A stretch of DNA of 64,000 bases from an uncultured Acetatifactor sp. GTDB lineage: Bacteria; Bacillota; Clostridia; Lachnospirales; Lachnospiraceae. Below are positions 9,577 through 18,848 of this stretch, piece after piece; the first letter of the stretch is position 1; each line of letters opens with the position of its first letter. The position numbers were made by a program, and so were the translations under genes. The stretch is from NCBI GenBank assembly GCA_944383825.1, contig CALWRA010000009.1, forward strand, positions 1 through 64,000. The letters run 5' to 3'. The notes below the pieces were generated by a model. That model searched no databases. It was not told where the DNA came from and saw only the letters and a list, made by a program, of their open reading frames with translations.

Positions 9577-10500
9577 CTATCCTTTAACGCCCCCCACGGT
9601 CAGTCCTTTCACGAAATATTTCTGGAAGAACGGATACGCCAGCATAACGGGAACCACAACCAAAACCGTAAGAGCCATACGTCCACTGTCCGTAGGAGCG
9701 TTCTGAGCCAGCTCCGCATATTCCAGCGCATTTGCCGATGACTGGTTCAAAGCCTCAAGACTGTTCTGCATGCTCTGCAACAGGGTTTGGACAGGATATT
9801 TTTTGTTATCAAAAATATAAAGCATTCCCAAAAACCAGTCATTCCAGTAAGCAATAACGGTAAACAGCCCGATTGTAGCCACGCCCGGCTTGGACAGCGG
9901 GAGCACAACCTTCAGAAAGGTGTAAAATTCCCCGGCTCCGTCTATATGCGCAGCTTCAATAATTTCCATGGGAATTCCCCTGAAAAAGGTTCTCAGAACC
10001 ACCACATAAAATACATTCAGCGACATGGGAAAAATCAATGCCCAAACGGAATCTCTTAATCCCAGAAGCTGTGTGTTTACCATATAGCTGGGAACCATAC
10101 CGCCGTTAAACAGCATGGTAAACAGAAGAAGCAGCATCAGGATTCTGCCATATCGGTAGTCCGGCCTGGACAATACATAGGCCAGCATCGTAGTCACAAC
10201 CAAGCTGAACAGCGTTCCCACCACTGTAACAAACAAAGTAATAGCATAGGATCTTACAATCTGATCGCCCAGACGCAGAAAGTAATTATATGCATCCAAG
10301 CTGAATTCCGACGGAAAAAAGGAATAGCCCTTCTCAAATATACTCTGCTCGCTCGTAAAGGAAACGATAACCACCAACAGAGTGGGCAGCACGCAAAGCG
10401 CCGCAAGCAAGGTTAGAAAAGCCAGCAAAATAGTGTTCGCCCGCACACTGATGGCATTGATTCTTTTTTCTTTTCGTATGTGATGAACGACTTTTTCCAT
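9577..10500 (-). CDS. Sugar ABC transporter permease, LplC/YtcP type
   Basis: A 307-residue inner-membrane permease with six predicted hydrophobic segments. It carries the EAA loop EIIEAAHIDGAGEFYTFLKVVLPLSKPG, quoted here only as its start EIIEAAHIDGAG, which couples to the ATPase. The C-terminus KYFVKGLTVGGVKG is characteristic of LplC/YtcP permeases. It follows the LplB-like permease by about 14 bases and precedes the binding protein. The three together form one importer, with the ATPase missing from the locus. Confidence 0.9.
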   Translation of the reverse strand: MEKVVHHIRKEKRINAISVRANTILLAFLTLLAALCVLPTLLVVIVSFTSEQSIFEKGYSFFPSEFSLDAYNYFLRLGDQIVRSYAITLFVTVVGTLFSLVVTTMLAYVLSRPDYRYGRILMLLLLFTMLFNGGMVPSYMVNTQLLGLRDSVWALIFPMSLNVFYVVVLRTFFRGIPMEIIEAAHIDGAGEFYTFLKVVLPLSKPGVATIGLFTVIAYWNDWFLGMLYIFDNKKYPVQTLLQSMQNSLEALNQSSANALEYAELAQNAPTDSGRMALTVLVVVPVMLAYPFFQKYFVKGLTVGGVKG

Positions 10501-10514
10501 ATAAATAAGCCTCC

Positions 10515-11432
10515 TTAAAACAGCGCGCTGTCTCTGTCAATTTTGCGCACAACGAAATTCGATGATAATACCAGAATGAATCCCACCACCGACTGGTAGA
10601 GGCCCGCCGCAGACGCCATACCGATATTTCCCGTTTCTTTCAGCGCCCGGTACACATATGTATCAATCACGTTTGTCACAGAGAACAATGGACCTGAATT
10701 TCTGGGCAGCTGGTAAAACAAACCGAAATCTGCGTAAAATATCTTCCCGATTGCCAAAATGGTCAATACAATCATCATTCCCTTCAGACACGGCAGCGTA
10801 ATATATCTGATCTGCTGCCACTTTGTGGCTCCATCCATTAGGGCCGCCTCATAATAATCATTTGGTATCCCTACAATTGATCCCAAATACATTACCGTGG
10901 AATAGCCTACCGTCTTCCAGATCTGGAAAATAACCAAAATAAACGGCCACACCGAGGATTCCGAATACCATGTAACATGTATTCCAAAGGTTCTGTTAAT
11001 AAAACCATTGTCCACACTCAAAAGAGAGTAAGCGATAAAGGAAACCACCACCCAGGAAAGGAAGTACGGAGCCATAAAGATGGTCTGATAAACCTTTGCG
11101 GCCCTTTTCTGATGCAGCTCGCTGAGTATTATGGCCATGGTCACGGCAAATATTAAATCAAGCACAATAAACAGTAAATTGTAGCCCAACGTATTTCTCG
11201 TAATAATCCATGCATCCTTTGTTCGGAAAAGATACTCAAAATTTTTCAGCCCGTTCCAGGCGCTTCCAAAGATTCCATCCCGGACATTGTACTGCTTAAA
11301 AGCGAGTATCAACCCCGACAGAGGAAGATACTTGAACAGAATCATCAGAATAATTCCCGGCAAGGCCATTAGGGTAAGCGGCAGATTTTTTTTAAACCAG
11401 AACCACCGGCTTTTCGTACGTGTTTTCATCAT
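10515..11432 (-). CDS. Sugar ABC transporter permease, LplB type
   Basis: A 305-residue permease, first gene of the operon. The N-terminal LPLTLMALPGIILMILFKYLP segment begins the membrane domain; FKQYNVRDGIFGS and the EAA loop YYEAALMDGATKWQQ are typical of LplB proteins. A promoter with TATAGT lies about 30 bases upstream and AAGGAGG precedes the ATG. It is divergent from the YesN-like regulator, the usual partner that controls transporters of this family in Firmicutes. Confidence 0.9.
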   Translation of the reverse strand: MMKTRTKSRWFWFKKNLPLTLMALPGIILMILFKYLPLSGLILAFKQYNVRDGIFGSAWNGLKNFEYLFRTKDAWIITRNTLGYNLLFIVLDLIFAVTMAIILSELHQKRAAKVYQTIFMAPYFLSWVVVSFIAYSLLSVDNGFINRTFGIHVTWYSESSVWPFILVIFQIWKTVGYSTVMYLGSIVGIPNDYYEAALMDGATKWQQIRYITLPCLKGMMIVLTILAIGKIFYADFGLFYQLPRNSGPLFSVTNVIDTYVYRALKETGNIGMASAAGLYQSVVGFILVLSSNFVVRKIDRDSALF

Positions 11433-11461
11433 TATGCCTCCTTGCGTTTTCGTCTGATTTT

Positions 11462-11490
11462 ACTATAACAATTCTTCTCTCACTCAACAA
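11462..11490 (-). promoter_or_regulatory. Promoter of the LplB-type transporter operon
   Basis: On the minus strand TTGTTG and TATAGT are 17 bases apart, with TGT before the -10 (extended -10). It drives the two permeases, binding protein and sulfatase. Confidence 0.65.
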
Positions 11491-11540
11491 TGCGACTTTT
11501 TTTATGATAGGTGGATTTTTTTATAGGCCATTGTCATCGA

Positions 11541-11576
11541 TCTGCCTCTTCTGCCTCTTCTGTCACTTCTGTCACT
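11541..11576 (+). repeat. Four 9-bp tandem repeats in the divergent control region
   Basis: TCTGCCTCT occurs twice and TCTGTCACT twice, in perfect 9-base phase. They lie between the divergent promoters of the transporter operon and the YesN gene. Nine-base phasing in this place suggests tandem regulator-binding sites, but slippage-made repeats are equally possible. Confidence 0.6.
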
Positions 11577-11660
11577 TCTATTATAAAAAGCAAAGCAACG
11601 ACCTAACAATGAGAATCTTTTCAGAATAGGTGTACTATTTTCGTTTGTCATAAATTGTAA

Positions 11661-11689
11661 TTGCCGCTGTTTCTTACAAGATTTATAAT
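11661..11689 (+). promoter_or_regulatory. Promoter of the YesN-YesM genes
   Basis: TTGCCG and TATAAT are separated by 17 bases, 37 bases before the chosen start codon of the response regulator. Confidence 0.65.
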
Positions 11690-11726
11690 AGAATCCGTCA
11701 CAGGATTGTACAAGGGAGGAATCAGT

Positions 11727-12800
11727 ATGCTCAGAATACTGCTTGTGGACGACGAAAAATACGCAATAGAAGGGCTTATCTCCATGCTGAACTGGGATTG
11801 CTTTCAAGGAGAGCTAGTGGGCACAGCCTCTTCCGGCGAGGAGGCGCTGGCCCTTCTTGAAAGCGTTCATCCTGACGTTATTATATCTGATATTAAGATG
11901 GGTGGGATGAACGGCATTGAGCTGGCAAAGCGCGTGCATGAAAATCAGAAGCAGATTCAGGTCATTCTTCTCACTGCTCACGGTGAATTTGAATATGCGA
12001 GACAGGCCATCAGGTATGGTGTGATCGATTACATCCTAAAACCCATCACCAGGGAAAAACTGGAGCAGCTCAATAAGCTTTTAATCAGGAAAACAGAGCA
12101 GGCCCTCCTTAGGCATAAATCTTATCTGGCCGTATGGGACGACTCTCTGAAGGAGCGACTGCTGGAAGCGTTGAAAAAAGGGGATCGGAATACTTTGGAC
12201 GAATTTTTTCAGTCCCAGCTTTTCTCCGATCTCATGGGCGGAAATGACTGTAATCCTGTGGGCATACAGCTTTTGAACTATCTTTACCTCTATCTGGAAA
12301 GCATGAATCTGAATCCTCAGGCTATCTCCCGTTCCCGCAGCGAAACCATGGAAAGCTTTCTGGACATAACCGCCCCTCAGGAAAAAGCAGATTATATTAT
12401 CACAAAATATTACGATCTGCTTTCCGGTGTGTCTTTGCAGAAAAACGCACATACCGACGCTATTGCAACCTATGCGCTGCGCTATATCGAGGAACATTTC
12501 GACAATCCTGATTTCAATTTGTCGGCGCTCTCCTATGCCATGCATGTTTCCCTCTCCCACCTGAGCACAGTGTTTAAGCAGGCCACGGGCACCAATCTGA
12601 GCGCATATGTGGCAGAGCTGCGTCTGGAAAAAGCCCGGCATCTCTTAGCGGACATGCGTTATTCAGTCTCCGAAGTATCCGCTTTGTCCGGTTATTCGGA
12701 CGCTAAATATTTCGCCAAGCTCTTCAAGAAAAAAACGGGAAGCACTCCCAGCGAATACAGAAACCTGGTTGTTCAGCAGGGAGGTCTCAATGGGAATTAG
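11727..12800 (+). CDS. AraC-type response regulator, YesN-like
   Basis: The 357-residue protein starts MLRILLVDDEKYAIEGL with GGGAGG upstream of the ATG. An N-terminal receiver domain has the acidic pocket (VDDE) and phosphoacceptor aspartate in IISDIKMGG. A variable linker leads to a C-terminal AraC-type double helix-turn-helix (HFDNPDFNLSALSYAMHV, then SGYSDAKYFAKLFKKKTG). These features define YesN-type regulators, which activate neighbouring sugar ABC transporters. It overlaps the sensor kinase gene by 11 bases, so the pair is co-translated. Likely targets are the divergent transporter-sulfatase operon and possibly the downstream fucosidase. Confidence 0.92.
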   Translation: MLRILLVDDEKYAIEGLISMLNWDCFQGELVGTASSGEEALALLESVHPDVIISDIKMGGMNGIELAKRVHENQKQIQVILLTAHGEFEYARQAIRYGVIDYILKPITREKLEQLNKLLIRKTEQALLRHKSYLAVWDDSLKERLLEALKKGDRNTLDEFFQSQLFSDLMGGNDCNPVGIQLLNYLYLYLESMNLNPQAISRSRSETMESFLDITAPQEKADYIITKYYDLLSGVSLQKNAHTDAIATYALRYIEEHFDNPDFNLSALSYAMHVSLSHLSTVFKQATGTNLSAYVAELRLEKARHLLADMRYSVSEVSALSGYSDAKYFAKLFKKKTGSTPSEYRNLVVQQGGLNGN

Positions 12801-14547
12801 AAAAAAGTTTTTCCTCATTTCAGCCGCATTTATACTGATAATTCTGATTATCTCCTATAGCGTTATGTACTTATATTTTTATCGCACCATCTTTCGGGAG
12901 ACAGTAATAAATCAAAGAACCAACGTGGAGCTGAACAGGAGGATGGCGGATAATTTCATGGAATCCATCTACCAGACTTCCGTACAGCTGGTCAGCGACC
13001 AGGCCCTGGGAGAATATCTGAGCGAAAACAGCAGCAATCCTATGGAGATCATTCAGGCAAGACTGGCCATCCAGGATCAGTTCGCCCATTACGCCACCCA
13101 TCAGGCGGTGAACAGTTCTTACTATTATAGAAGCACTCTTTTTCTTTCGGATCTGCTTCCCATAGCCGGATCTTTTGAGCCCCGTACGCTGGATGACAAT
13201 CCCTATGTAAGCTCCAACTCTGTTTTTTCCAATTCCAGAGTAAAGGAGGAGGAATGGTATCAGAAAACTCTGGATAGAAATGTCTATGTGTTCCTGAACC
13301 AGGATACCGATGAAATCTGCATCGCGAGGAAAATCACCAATACTTACTACATTGGACCTTACGATTCCAACGGAACCGCCGTTTTAGTCGTCAGCGTTGC
13401 TAGCAGTCAGATTGAAAGCGTATTTTCCAGCATTCCCATTACTCCGCAAAGCGGCTACGCTATCCTCAACGATGAGGGAACCATTCTCTACCGCAGCAAC
13501 ACCCGGACCTCATCCGGCATCTATGACGCTGCCTGGAAGGAATCCGGATATGGACAGGACTCCGAATTCACCATGCGCGCAGACGGACAGGTATATTTGG
13601 TGAATTACTGTCAGCCTCAATACGGGATCCAGCTCTTATTTGTCACCCCCAGCAGTGATATTGAGGACAGTATTCAGTCGCCTCTCGGAACCTACAGCCT
13701 GATTTTTGTAAGTATTTCTCTGGTAATCCTTGCAGGGATCTATATTATCACAGGGCGCCTGAGCCGTCCTTTGATCCGGTTTTCAGATGCGGTGGCGCAG
13801 ATTCGGGATCCCAGAAATTACGATCCGGCAAAGCTGCGCATCTCTAAAGAGAGGGAGCTTGTTATGTTGGAAAACAGCTTCCATAAGCTCATCGAGAATA
13901 TCCGAATACATGAAGAGAGTGAAAAGCGTTCCCAGCTCCGCGCTCTGCAGGCCCAGATCAATCCTCACTTCATCTTTAATGCTATGGATATGGTTAATTG
14001 GCTCGCTCTGTCCAGAAACTGCGACGACATTGCCGGAATCGTCTCCTCCATTGCAAACATGATGCGCTACAGCATCACTGATGCGGACAGTATGGTTCCG
14101 ATTTGGAAGGAAATGGAAAATATTCAGGAATTTATATCCATTTATCGGCTAAGACACAATAGCCAGCCAATATTACAGACAGACATTCAGGAAAGAGAAA
14201 TTATGATTCCCAAATTTACCCTGCAGCCCCTGGTGGAAAACTCTGTCCGCCATGCCAGAACGGCTGAAAATGAGAAATTGGTCATAGTTATCCGTGCCTG
14301 TAGAAAAGAGACGCAAACCATCATCGAGGTGCATGACAACGGCAGGAACTGCGACGCTGAGACTCTCAACCGGCACATCCGCTATGAAGACACTGATCTG
14401 AATGTGTCAAGCGGCTTCGGTATCCGCAATGTAAACGAGCGCATTAACCTGCGCTTTGGCAAGGGAAGCGGGATTTTTTACAGCAACGGGGCCAACGGCA
14501 GTTTAATCGCCCACGTTGTTCTGACAGGCGATGGAAAATGGGAATAG
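12790..14547 (+). CDS. Sensor histidine kinase, YesM-like
   Basis: The 585-residue membrane kinase has an N-terminal transmembrane helix (FLISAAFILIILIISYSVMY region), a large extracellular sensor domain, and a second helix near residue 310. A HAMP-like linker follows, then the YesM-type phosphoacceptor motif QINPHFIFNAMDMV and a HATPase domain with VENSVRHA and SGFGIRNVNERI. The ATG at 12790 is preceded by GGGAGG within the end of the regulator gene. It would sense an extracellular signal, probably transporter occupancy or a glycan, and phosphorylate the YesN-like partner. Confidence 0.92.
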   Translation: MGIRKKFFLISAAFILIILIISYSVMYLYFYRTIFRETVINQRTNVELNRRMADNFMESIYQTSVQLVSDQALGEYLSENSSNPMEIIQARLAIQDQFAHYATHQAVNSSYYYRSTLFLSDLLPIAGSFEPRTLDDNPYVSSNSVFSNSRVKEEEWYQKTLDRNVYVFLNQDTDEICIARKITNTYYIGPYDSNGTAVLVVSVASSQIESVFSSIPITPQSGYAILNDEGTILYRSNTRTSSGIYDAAWKESGYGQDSEFTMRADGQVYLVNYCQPQYGIQLLFVTPSSDIEDSIQSPLGTYSLIFVSISLVILAGIYIITGRLSRPLIRFSDAVAQIRDPRNYDPAKLRISKERELVMLENSFHKLIENIRIHEESEKRSQLRALQAQINPHFIFNAMDMVNWLALSRNCDDIAGIVSSIANMMRYSITDADSMVPIWKEMENIQEFISIYRLRHNSQPILQTDIQEREIMIPKFTLQPLVENSVRHARTAENEKLVIVIRACRKETQTIIEVHDNGRNCDAETLNRHIRYEDTDLNVSSGFGIRNVNERINLRFGKGSGIFYSNGANGSLIAHVVLTGDGKWE

Positions 14548-14633
14548 ACACAAGCATATGACAGAATATGCTCTGAATATTTTTTGGGGCATATGATTCA
14601 TAAATATATTCACCCAATAAGGAGGAAAAAACG

Positions 14634-15989
14634 ATGAAAAAAGAAATGCTAAAGGATGGCGTGCATGGCTACACGGGTCAGGAACAGTATGTCCCGCCCC
14701 AGGAGGAAGCGGTTTTAAATCATCTGCAATGGTTTATGGGACTAAAGCTGGGCTTTATGATGCACTGGGCTCCCGGCTGCCAGCTGGGCACTCTGGAATC
14801 CTGGCCCCTGTCCGACGGCGATGGAGCCTGGTCCCAGGCAGATGTGGACTGGACGGATATCGAAACTTTTAAACAGCAGTATATCAACGCAAACAAAACC
14901 TTCAATCCCGTAAAATTCCGTCCGGATAAATGGGCCGAGCTGGCGCAGGAGTGCGGATTCAAATATCTTTTGTTCACCACCAAGCACCACGATGGCTTCT
15001 GTATGTTTGACACGGACACTACAGATTATAAAATCACGGATCCCTCCTGCCCCTTTCACACCAGCCCTTATGCCGATGTCACAAAAAGCCTGTACGACGA
15101 ATTCAGAAAAAGGGATATGGCCATTTCTGTTTATTTTTCCAAGCCGGACTGGCACAGCAATGACTATTGGCACCGGGAATTCGGCCCCGCCCCCACACGA
15201 AATGTAAATTATTCCATTGAGGAGCATCCTGAACTCTGGGAGCGTTTCGTCTCCTACACCCACAGACAGATAGAGGAGCTGGGGACCCGGTATGGAAAAA
15301 TCGACTGCCTGTGGCTTGATGGAGGCTGGGTCAATAAAGATAATCTTGGGCAGGACATCCGCCTGGAGGAAATTGTGGACAAGCTGAGAAAAGGGCCTCA
15401 GCCCCATCTGATTGTCTGCGACCGGACTGTGGGCGGAAAATTTGAAAATATTGTGACGCCGGAAAAACAGATTCCCGAAAATCCCATGACGATACCGTGG
15501 GAAACCTGCACAACAGTGGGAGAAAGGTTTTCCTTCCATTATACGGATCACTTTAAGTCAGGCCGGGAGCTGGTGCATCTGCTCCTTGACGTGGTCTGCC
15601 GCGGAGGCAACCTGGCATTAAATCTGGCGCCCCAGCCGGACGGCGAACTTCCCGCCAAAGCAGTGGCCTCCCTCCGGGATATGGGCAGGTGGCTTCGCAT
15701 ACACGGAGAGGGCATATACAACACCACAATGGCGGAACCCTATTTTATCCGCAAATTCAGATATACGGCCAAAGGGGCAGTGCGTTATGTATTCTACCTC
15801 TACGATGAATGCGCCGCACTTCCTCTGAGGCTCCATGTGAAGCTCTCCGGATCGGCTTCACGAATTCGTCTCATGCGTACCGGACAGGAAATCCCCTTTG
15901 AGCGTGCAGGCGACGAGCTAATCCTGGACACTCAGGATATTGATCGAAACACCGCTTTCTATGCCGATTGCTTTGTTGTGGAGCAGTAA
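14634..15989 (+). CDS. GH29 alpha-L-fucosidase
   Basis: The 451-residue enzyme would remove alpha-linked L-fucose from glycans. GH29 features include WFMGLKLGFMMHWAP near the N-terminus, the FTTKHHDGFCMFDT histidine motif, and DCLWLDGGW, whose aspartate is the expected nucleophile. A RGGNLALNLAPQPDGELP segment (GH29 C-terminal core) follows. There is no signal peptide, so it probably acts in the cytoplasm on imported oligosaccharides. AAGGAGG precedes the ATG. It lies 86 bases downstream of the YesM kinase in the same direction and may be co-regulated. Its length matches a catalytic domain with a short C-terminal beta domain. Linkage preference cannot be read from the sequence. Confidence 0.92.
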   Translation: MKKEMLKDGVHGYTGQEQYVPPQEEAVLNHLQWFMGLKLGFMMHWAPGCQLGTLESWPLSDGDGAWSQADVDWTDIETFKQQYINANKTFNPVKFRPDKWAELAQECGFKYLLFTTKHHDGFCMFDTDTTDYKITDPSCPFHTSPYADVTKSLYDEFRKRDMAISVYFSKPDWHSNDYWHREFGPAPTRNVNYSIEEHPELWERFVSYTHRQIEELGTRYGKIDCLWLDGGWVNKDNLGQDIRLEEIVDKLRKGPQPHLIVCDRTVGGKFENIVTPEKQIPENPMTIPWETCTTVGERFSFHYTDHFKSGRELVHLLLDVVCRGGNLALNLAPQPDGELPAKAVASLRDMGRWLRIHGEGIYNTTMAEPYFIRKFRYTAKGAVRYVFYLYDECAALPLRLHVKLSGSASRIRLMRTGQEIPFERAGDELILDTQDIDRNTAFYADCFVVEQ

Positions 15990-16168
15990 GAGCACCGATG
16001 ACTTTTACCCCTCATGCAATCTGTATCCCTTGAATTTCGAGACATTGCGGAAGCAGTGTTCTGCAGATACATCTTCTTTCATCCGCATGAACGCTGCTTC
16101 CATGTCCGTTTTGGGAACTGGTCAGCCAGATAAAGGCGAAGTCTCTCTGGCATAAGTCTGCAATAAAG
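15990..16168 (-). other. Possible coding remnant between fucosidase and sulfatase
   Basis: On the minus strand two frames carry short peptide-like stretches. One contains CQRDFAFIWLT, and another, with a stop just before it, contains EAAFMRMKEDVSAEHCFRN. Together they could be the decayed end of a gene, perhaps a transposase, but no start or full domain survives. Confidence 0.25.
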
Positions 16169-17540
16169 TCAACAGCCCTGATCCCGTATCTCCGGAGTTT
16201 TTCCTTCTATCTGCCAGATATATTTCGTCAATTTTTGTCTTAATTCATCGCATATTTTTCGATATTGTACATCTTTTATCAGATTATTTTTCTGTCCTTC
16301 ATCTGTTGGCAGATGATAAAGATATTTTTCTTCGTATAAAGGGGAGTCAGGAAGCAGTAATTCCTGTTTTTGCGAAGAATTCAACGGGGCTTCCACACAA
16401 TAAGTCCACTCCGGAGTTCTAAGCGCCCGCCCTATACAGCTCTCACTGATCTGAATAAAAACTTCTTCATGTGTAGGAATTCCGGGATGCTCTATCAGCC
16501 TCTGCACAGGGATGCCCCGCATATCATCCGGTACAGGGATGCCCCCCGCTTCCAGAAGAGTAGGAGCTATGTCAATAAGACTGGTCAGTTCCTTTACTAT
16601 ATGCCCTCCATTAAATACTCCTCCTTTTGCTATAAAAGGCACATGTACACTGTCTTCATGGCAGGATCGTTTGTACTCTCCATTTCTTGTGCAAAAATGA
16701 GAGCCGTGATCCGAAGTATAGAAAATAATTGTATCATCGTAAATATTCATTTCTTTTAATGCAGCTATCAGACGCCCGACATTGTCGTCCAGGCTTTTAC
16801 AGCACCCCAGGTAATCCGGCATCTGTTCCCGCCAGTCGCCTTCAGTTCCTTCCAGATCATCCGGCACTTCAAAATCCCTGAACTTCTCTTTCGATCCTTC
16901 CGGCCCCTCGAAACAATGGTGATCATTCTGATGATGCGGTTCAATAAAAGATATAAACATAAAGAATGGCCTGTCCTTCGGCCTGTACAGATATTCCAGT
17001 GCAAAATCTGTGGTTGCATCTGCCCTGTATCCGCTGAATTCTCTTTTATTTCCATCTCCATCATACATATATCCGCCATAACCATGGGACGTAAACTCAA
17101 GCACATCGGAAGCGATCCAAAAATCCCGATACCCTCCCCGGTAAGCCGGCGGGATCGGCTTGGTCTTATAATCTATGTACGCCTGTGTTTTCTGCCCAAA
17201 AGAACAATCAGACGCCAAATGCCACTTACTCACATAAGCCGTTTCATAACCATTCTCATTAAAATATGACGCTATTCCTTTTACATTCAGCGGCAGCATC
17301 CGGCCATTTACATGACAGTCTATTTCCGTAGGATATTTTCCGGTTTGAATACATGCCCTGGCAGGCCCGCAGACCGGCTGACATGTAATGGCATTTTCAA
17401 AACGGGTCCCCTCCATTGCCAGTCTGTCCAGATTGGGCGTCAGTCTGAACTTCTCCCCCCAATGGCTGTCCATAACAGCTTACAGTATCCCATCGCTGCT
17501 GATCCGAAAAAATAAACAATATATTGGGACTTTTTTTCAC
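16169..17540 (-). pseudogene. Cysteine-type sulfatase with frameshift near N-terminus
   Basis: The main frame (16169 to about 17473) encodes 434 residues with the formylglycine site CGPARACIQTGKYP, the IEPHHQNDHH segment and a YTSDHGSHF metal site. Family members need an N-terminal NILFIFSDQQ stretch for metal binding. That stretch is present, but in another frame, starting at a GTG at 17540 behind a GGAGG. The frames join exactly if the run of six G on the minus strand (17455-17460) is read as five. So this is a whole sulfatase broken by one homopolymer base: a sequencing error, a recent inactivation, or slippage-based switching. It has no signal peptide. It is the last gene of the LacI-controlled ABC transporter operon, suggesting imported sulfated sugars. 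Confidence 0.85.
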
Positions 17541-17730
17541 TTTCAACCCTCCTATGCAAATGAAATCTGTTGCGGATATTTGTTCTCTGTGTTCAGGATT
17601 GCATCAGACATTTTCTGATCCCCACATAACAGGGAATCGGTATATTCAGCAACTCGCAAAGAGCTTGCGCAACATCAACGGCAGAAAACAAACCATTGCC
17701 CTCACGGGCAGCAATTTTGTTCTGAAACAG
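17541..17730 (-). other. Degenerate reading frame between SIS gene and sulfatase
   Basis: Directly after the SIS-gene stop, in the same frame, about 45 codons read as a peptide including SAVDVAQALCELLNIPIP before a stop. That motif resembles the VDIAPTLLELAGIP segment of sulfatases. It has no start codon of its own, so it may be decayed sulfatase sequence or chance. Confidence 0.25.
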
Positions 17731-18780
17731 TCATTTAATCACAATTGCCTGGGACAGGTGGCGGGGAGCGTCTGCATTCAGATTTTTCTTCTTTGCCAGA
17801 TAATATCCCATGGTCTGTCCGATACATCCAATCATGGCGGCATTCTGCAGACTGTCATAATCATATGTCATATCCAGCGTGTAATCCGCACAGGCAAAAT
17901 CCTCAGAGGCATGGTTTCCCACCGCCAGAACCACAGCTCCATATTCCTTCATCTGCGCAATCAACTTTGCATCTTCCTGCACAGAAGCCTCATTGCCCAA
18001 AAGAATAATCATGGTTTTATCATCCGTCAGGCTCATGGGACCATGGCGATATTCCAGCGTATAATAAGCCTCTGAATTGCTTAGGCTCATCTCTTTGATT
18101 TTATTCATACACTCATTGGCAATACCATAGTTTACACCCTGCCCCAGCGTAATAAAAAGATTTAATTCCGGATGCTCTCCCACAATTTTTTCCGACACTG
18201 CGTCGGCCGCTTTCAAAAATTCCAGGGACTGTGCCTTATAATCCTTCATGGCGCCAATCTTTTCCTGCCTTCCTCCCACATAAAAAGACAGAATCACCGC
18301 CAGAAAAATCATACTGGTAAAGGATCGTGTCATAACCACACTTTCCTCAGCAGTGTCCGGGGACAGGATTATGTAATCATTGTATGAAGCGCTCTCAGGA
18401 TCACAGGTAATAGCCAGGCTTGTCACTCCCGGAAAGGCGCGTAGCCTGTCCACGGCCATCCGCACCTCAGTGGTATAGCTTTTTCTGGTAATGGGCAGCA
18501 CCAATACATTTTTCCCCTTGCCCACGTATGTTTCCGGGAAATAGTACAGCTCCGAGCAGCACATTGCCTTTGCCGGAATGCCGCAGCAAGTTCCAAAGGC
18601 ATGGGCAGCAGTCTGGGCCAGATACAGGGACGTACCGCAGCCGGTAAAAATCAGCTCTTCATAGTCCTGAGCAAATACTTGATCCAATGTATTGCAGATT
18701 TGATCCAAATTGTCAAGAACCGCCTGAAAAGAATCAGGCTGTCCGTAGATCTCCCTATATGTAAATTCACCTTTTTTCAA
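17731..18780 (-). CDS. SIS-domain sugar-phosphate isomerase/deaminase, AgaS-like
   Basis: The 349-residue protein has two SIS domains. The first has FTGCGTSLYLAQTAAH and a Ser/Thr-rich RKSYTTEVRMA loop for sugar-phosphate binding; the second has LGQGVNYGIANECMNKIKEM and the EYRHGPMSL motif seen in AgaS and GlmS isomerase domains. The start is a TTG at 18780 with AGGAGG seven bases upstream; upstream in-frame codons lack a site. AgaS-type enzymes deaminate and isomerise galactosamine 6-phosphate to tagatose 6-phosphate. The neighbouring class II aldolase and the NagA and phosphofructokinase genes nearby make that role likely, though a glucosamine or fructosamine substrate is possible. Confidence 0.85.
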   Translation of the reverse strand: MKKGEFTYREIYGQPDSFQAVLDNLDQICNTLDQVFAQDYEELIFTGCGTSLYLAQTAAHAFGTCCGIPAKAMCCSELYYFPETYVGKGKNVLVLPITRKSYTTEVRMAVDRLRAFPGVTSLAITCDPESASYNDYIILSPDTAEESVVMTRSFTSMIFLAVILSFYVGGRQEKIGAMKDYKAQSLEFLKAADAVSEKIVGEHPELNLFITLGQGVNYGIANECMNKIKEMSLSNSEAYYTLEYRHGPMSLTDDKTMIILLGNEASVQEDAKLIAQMKEYGAVVLAVGNHASEDFACADYTLDMTYDYDSLQNAAMIGCIGQTMGYYLAKKKNLNADAPRHLSQAIVIK

Positions 18781-18848
18781 AATATACCTCCTTGTCCGTC
18801 TCCACGGGCTTCCGTTCCACATTGAGAAAGGAGCTTCCGGATGATTGC

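Noticed and set aside
14548..14633. Terminator between the YesM kinase and fucosidase genes
   Set aside because: AGCATAT/ATATGCT gives only a seven-base AT-rich stem and the T-run is displaced, so it is too weak to call.
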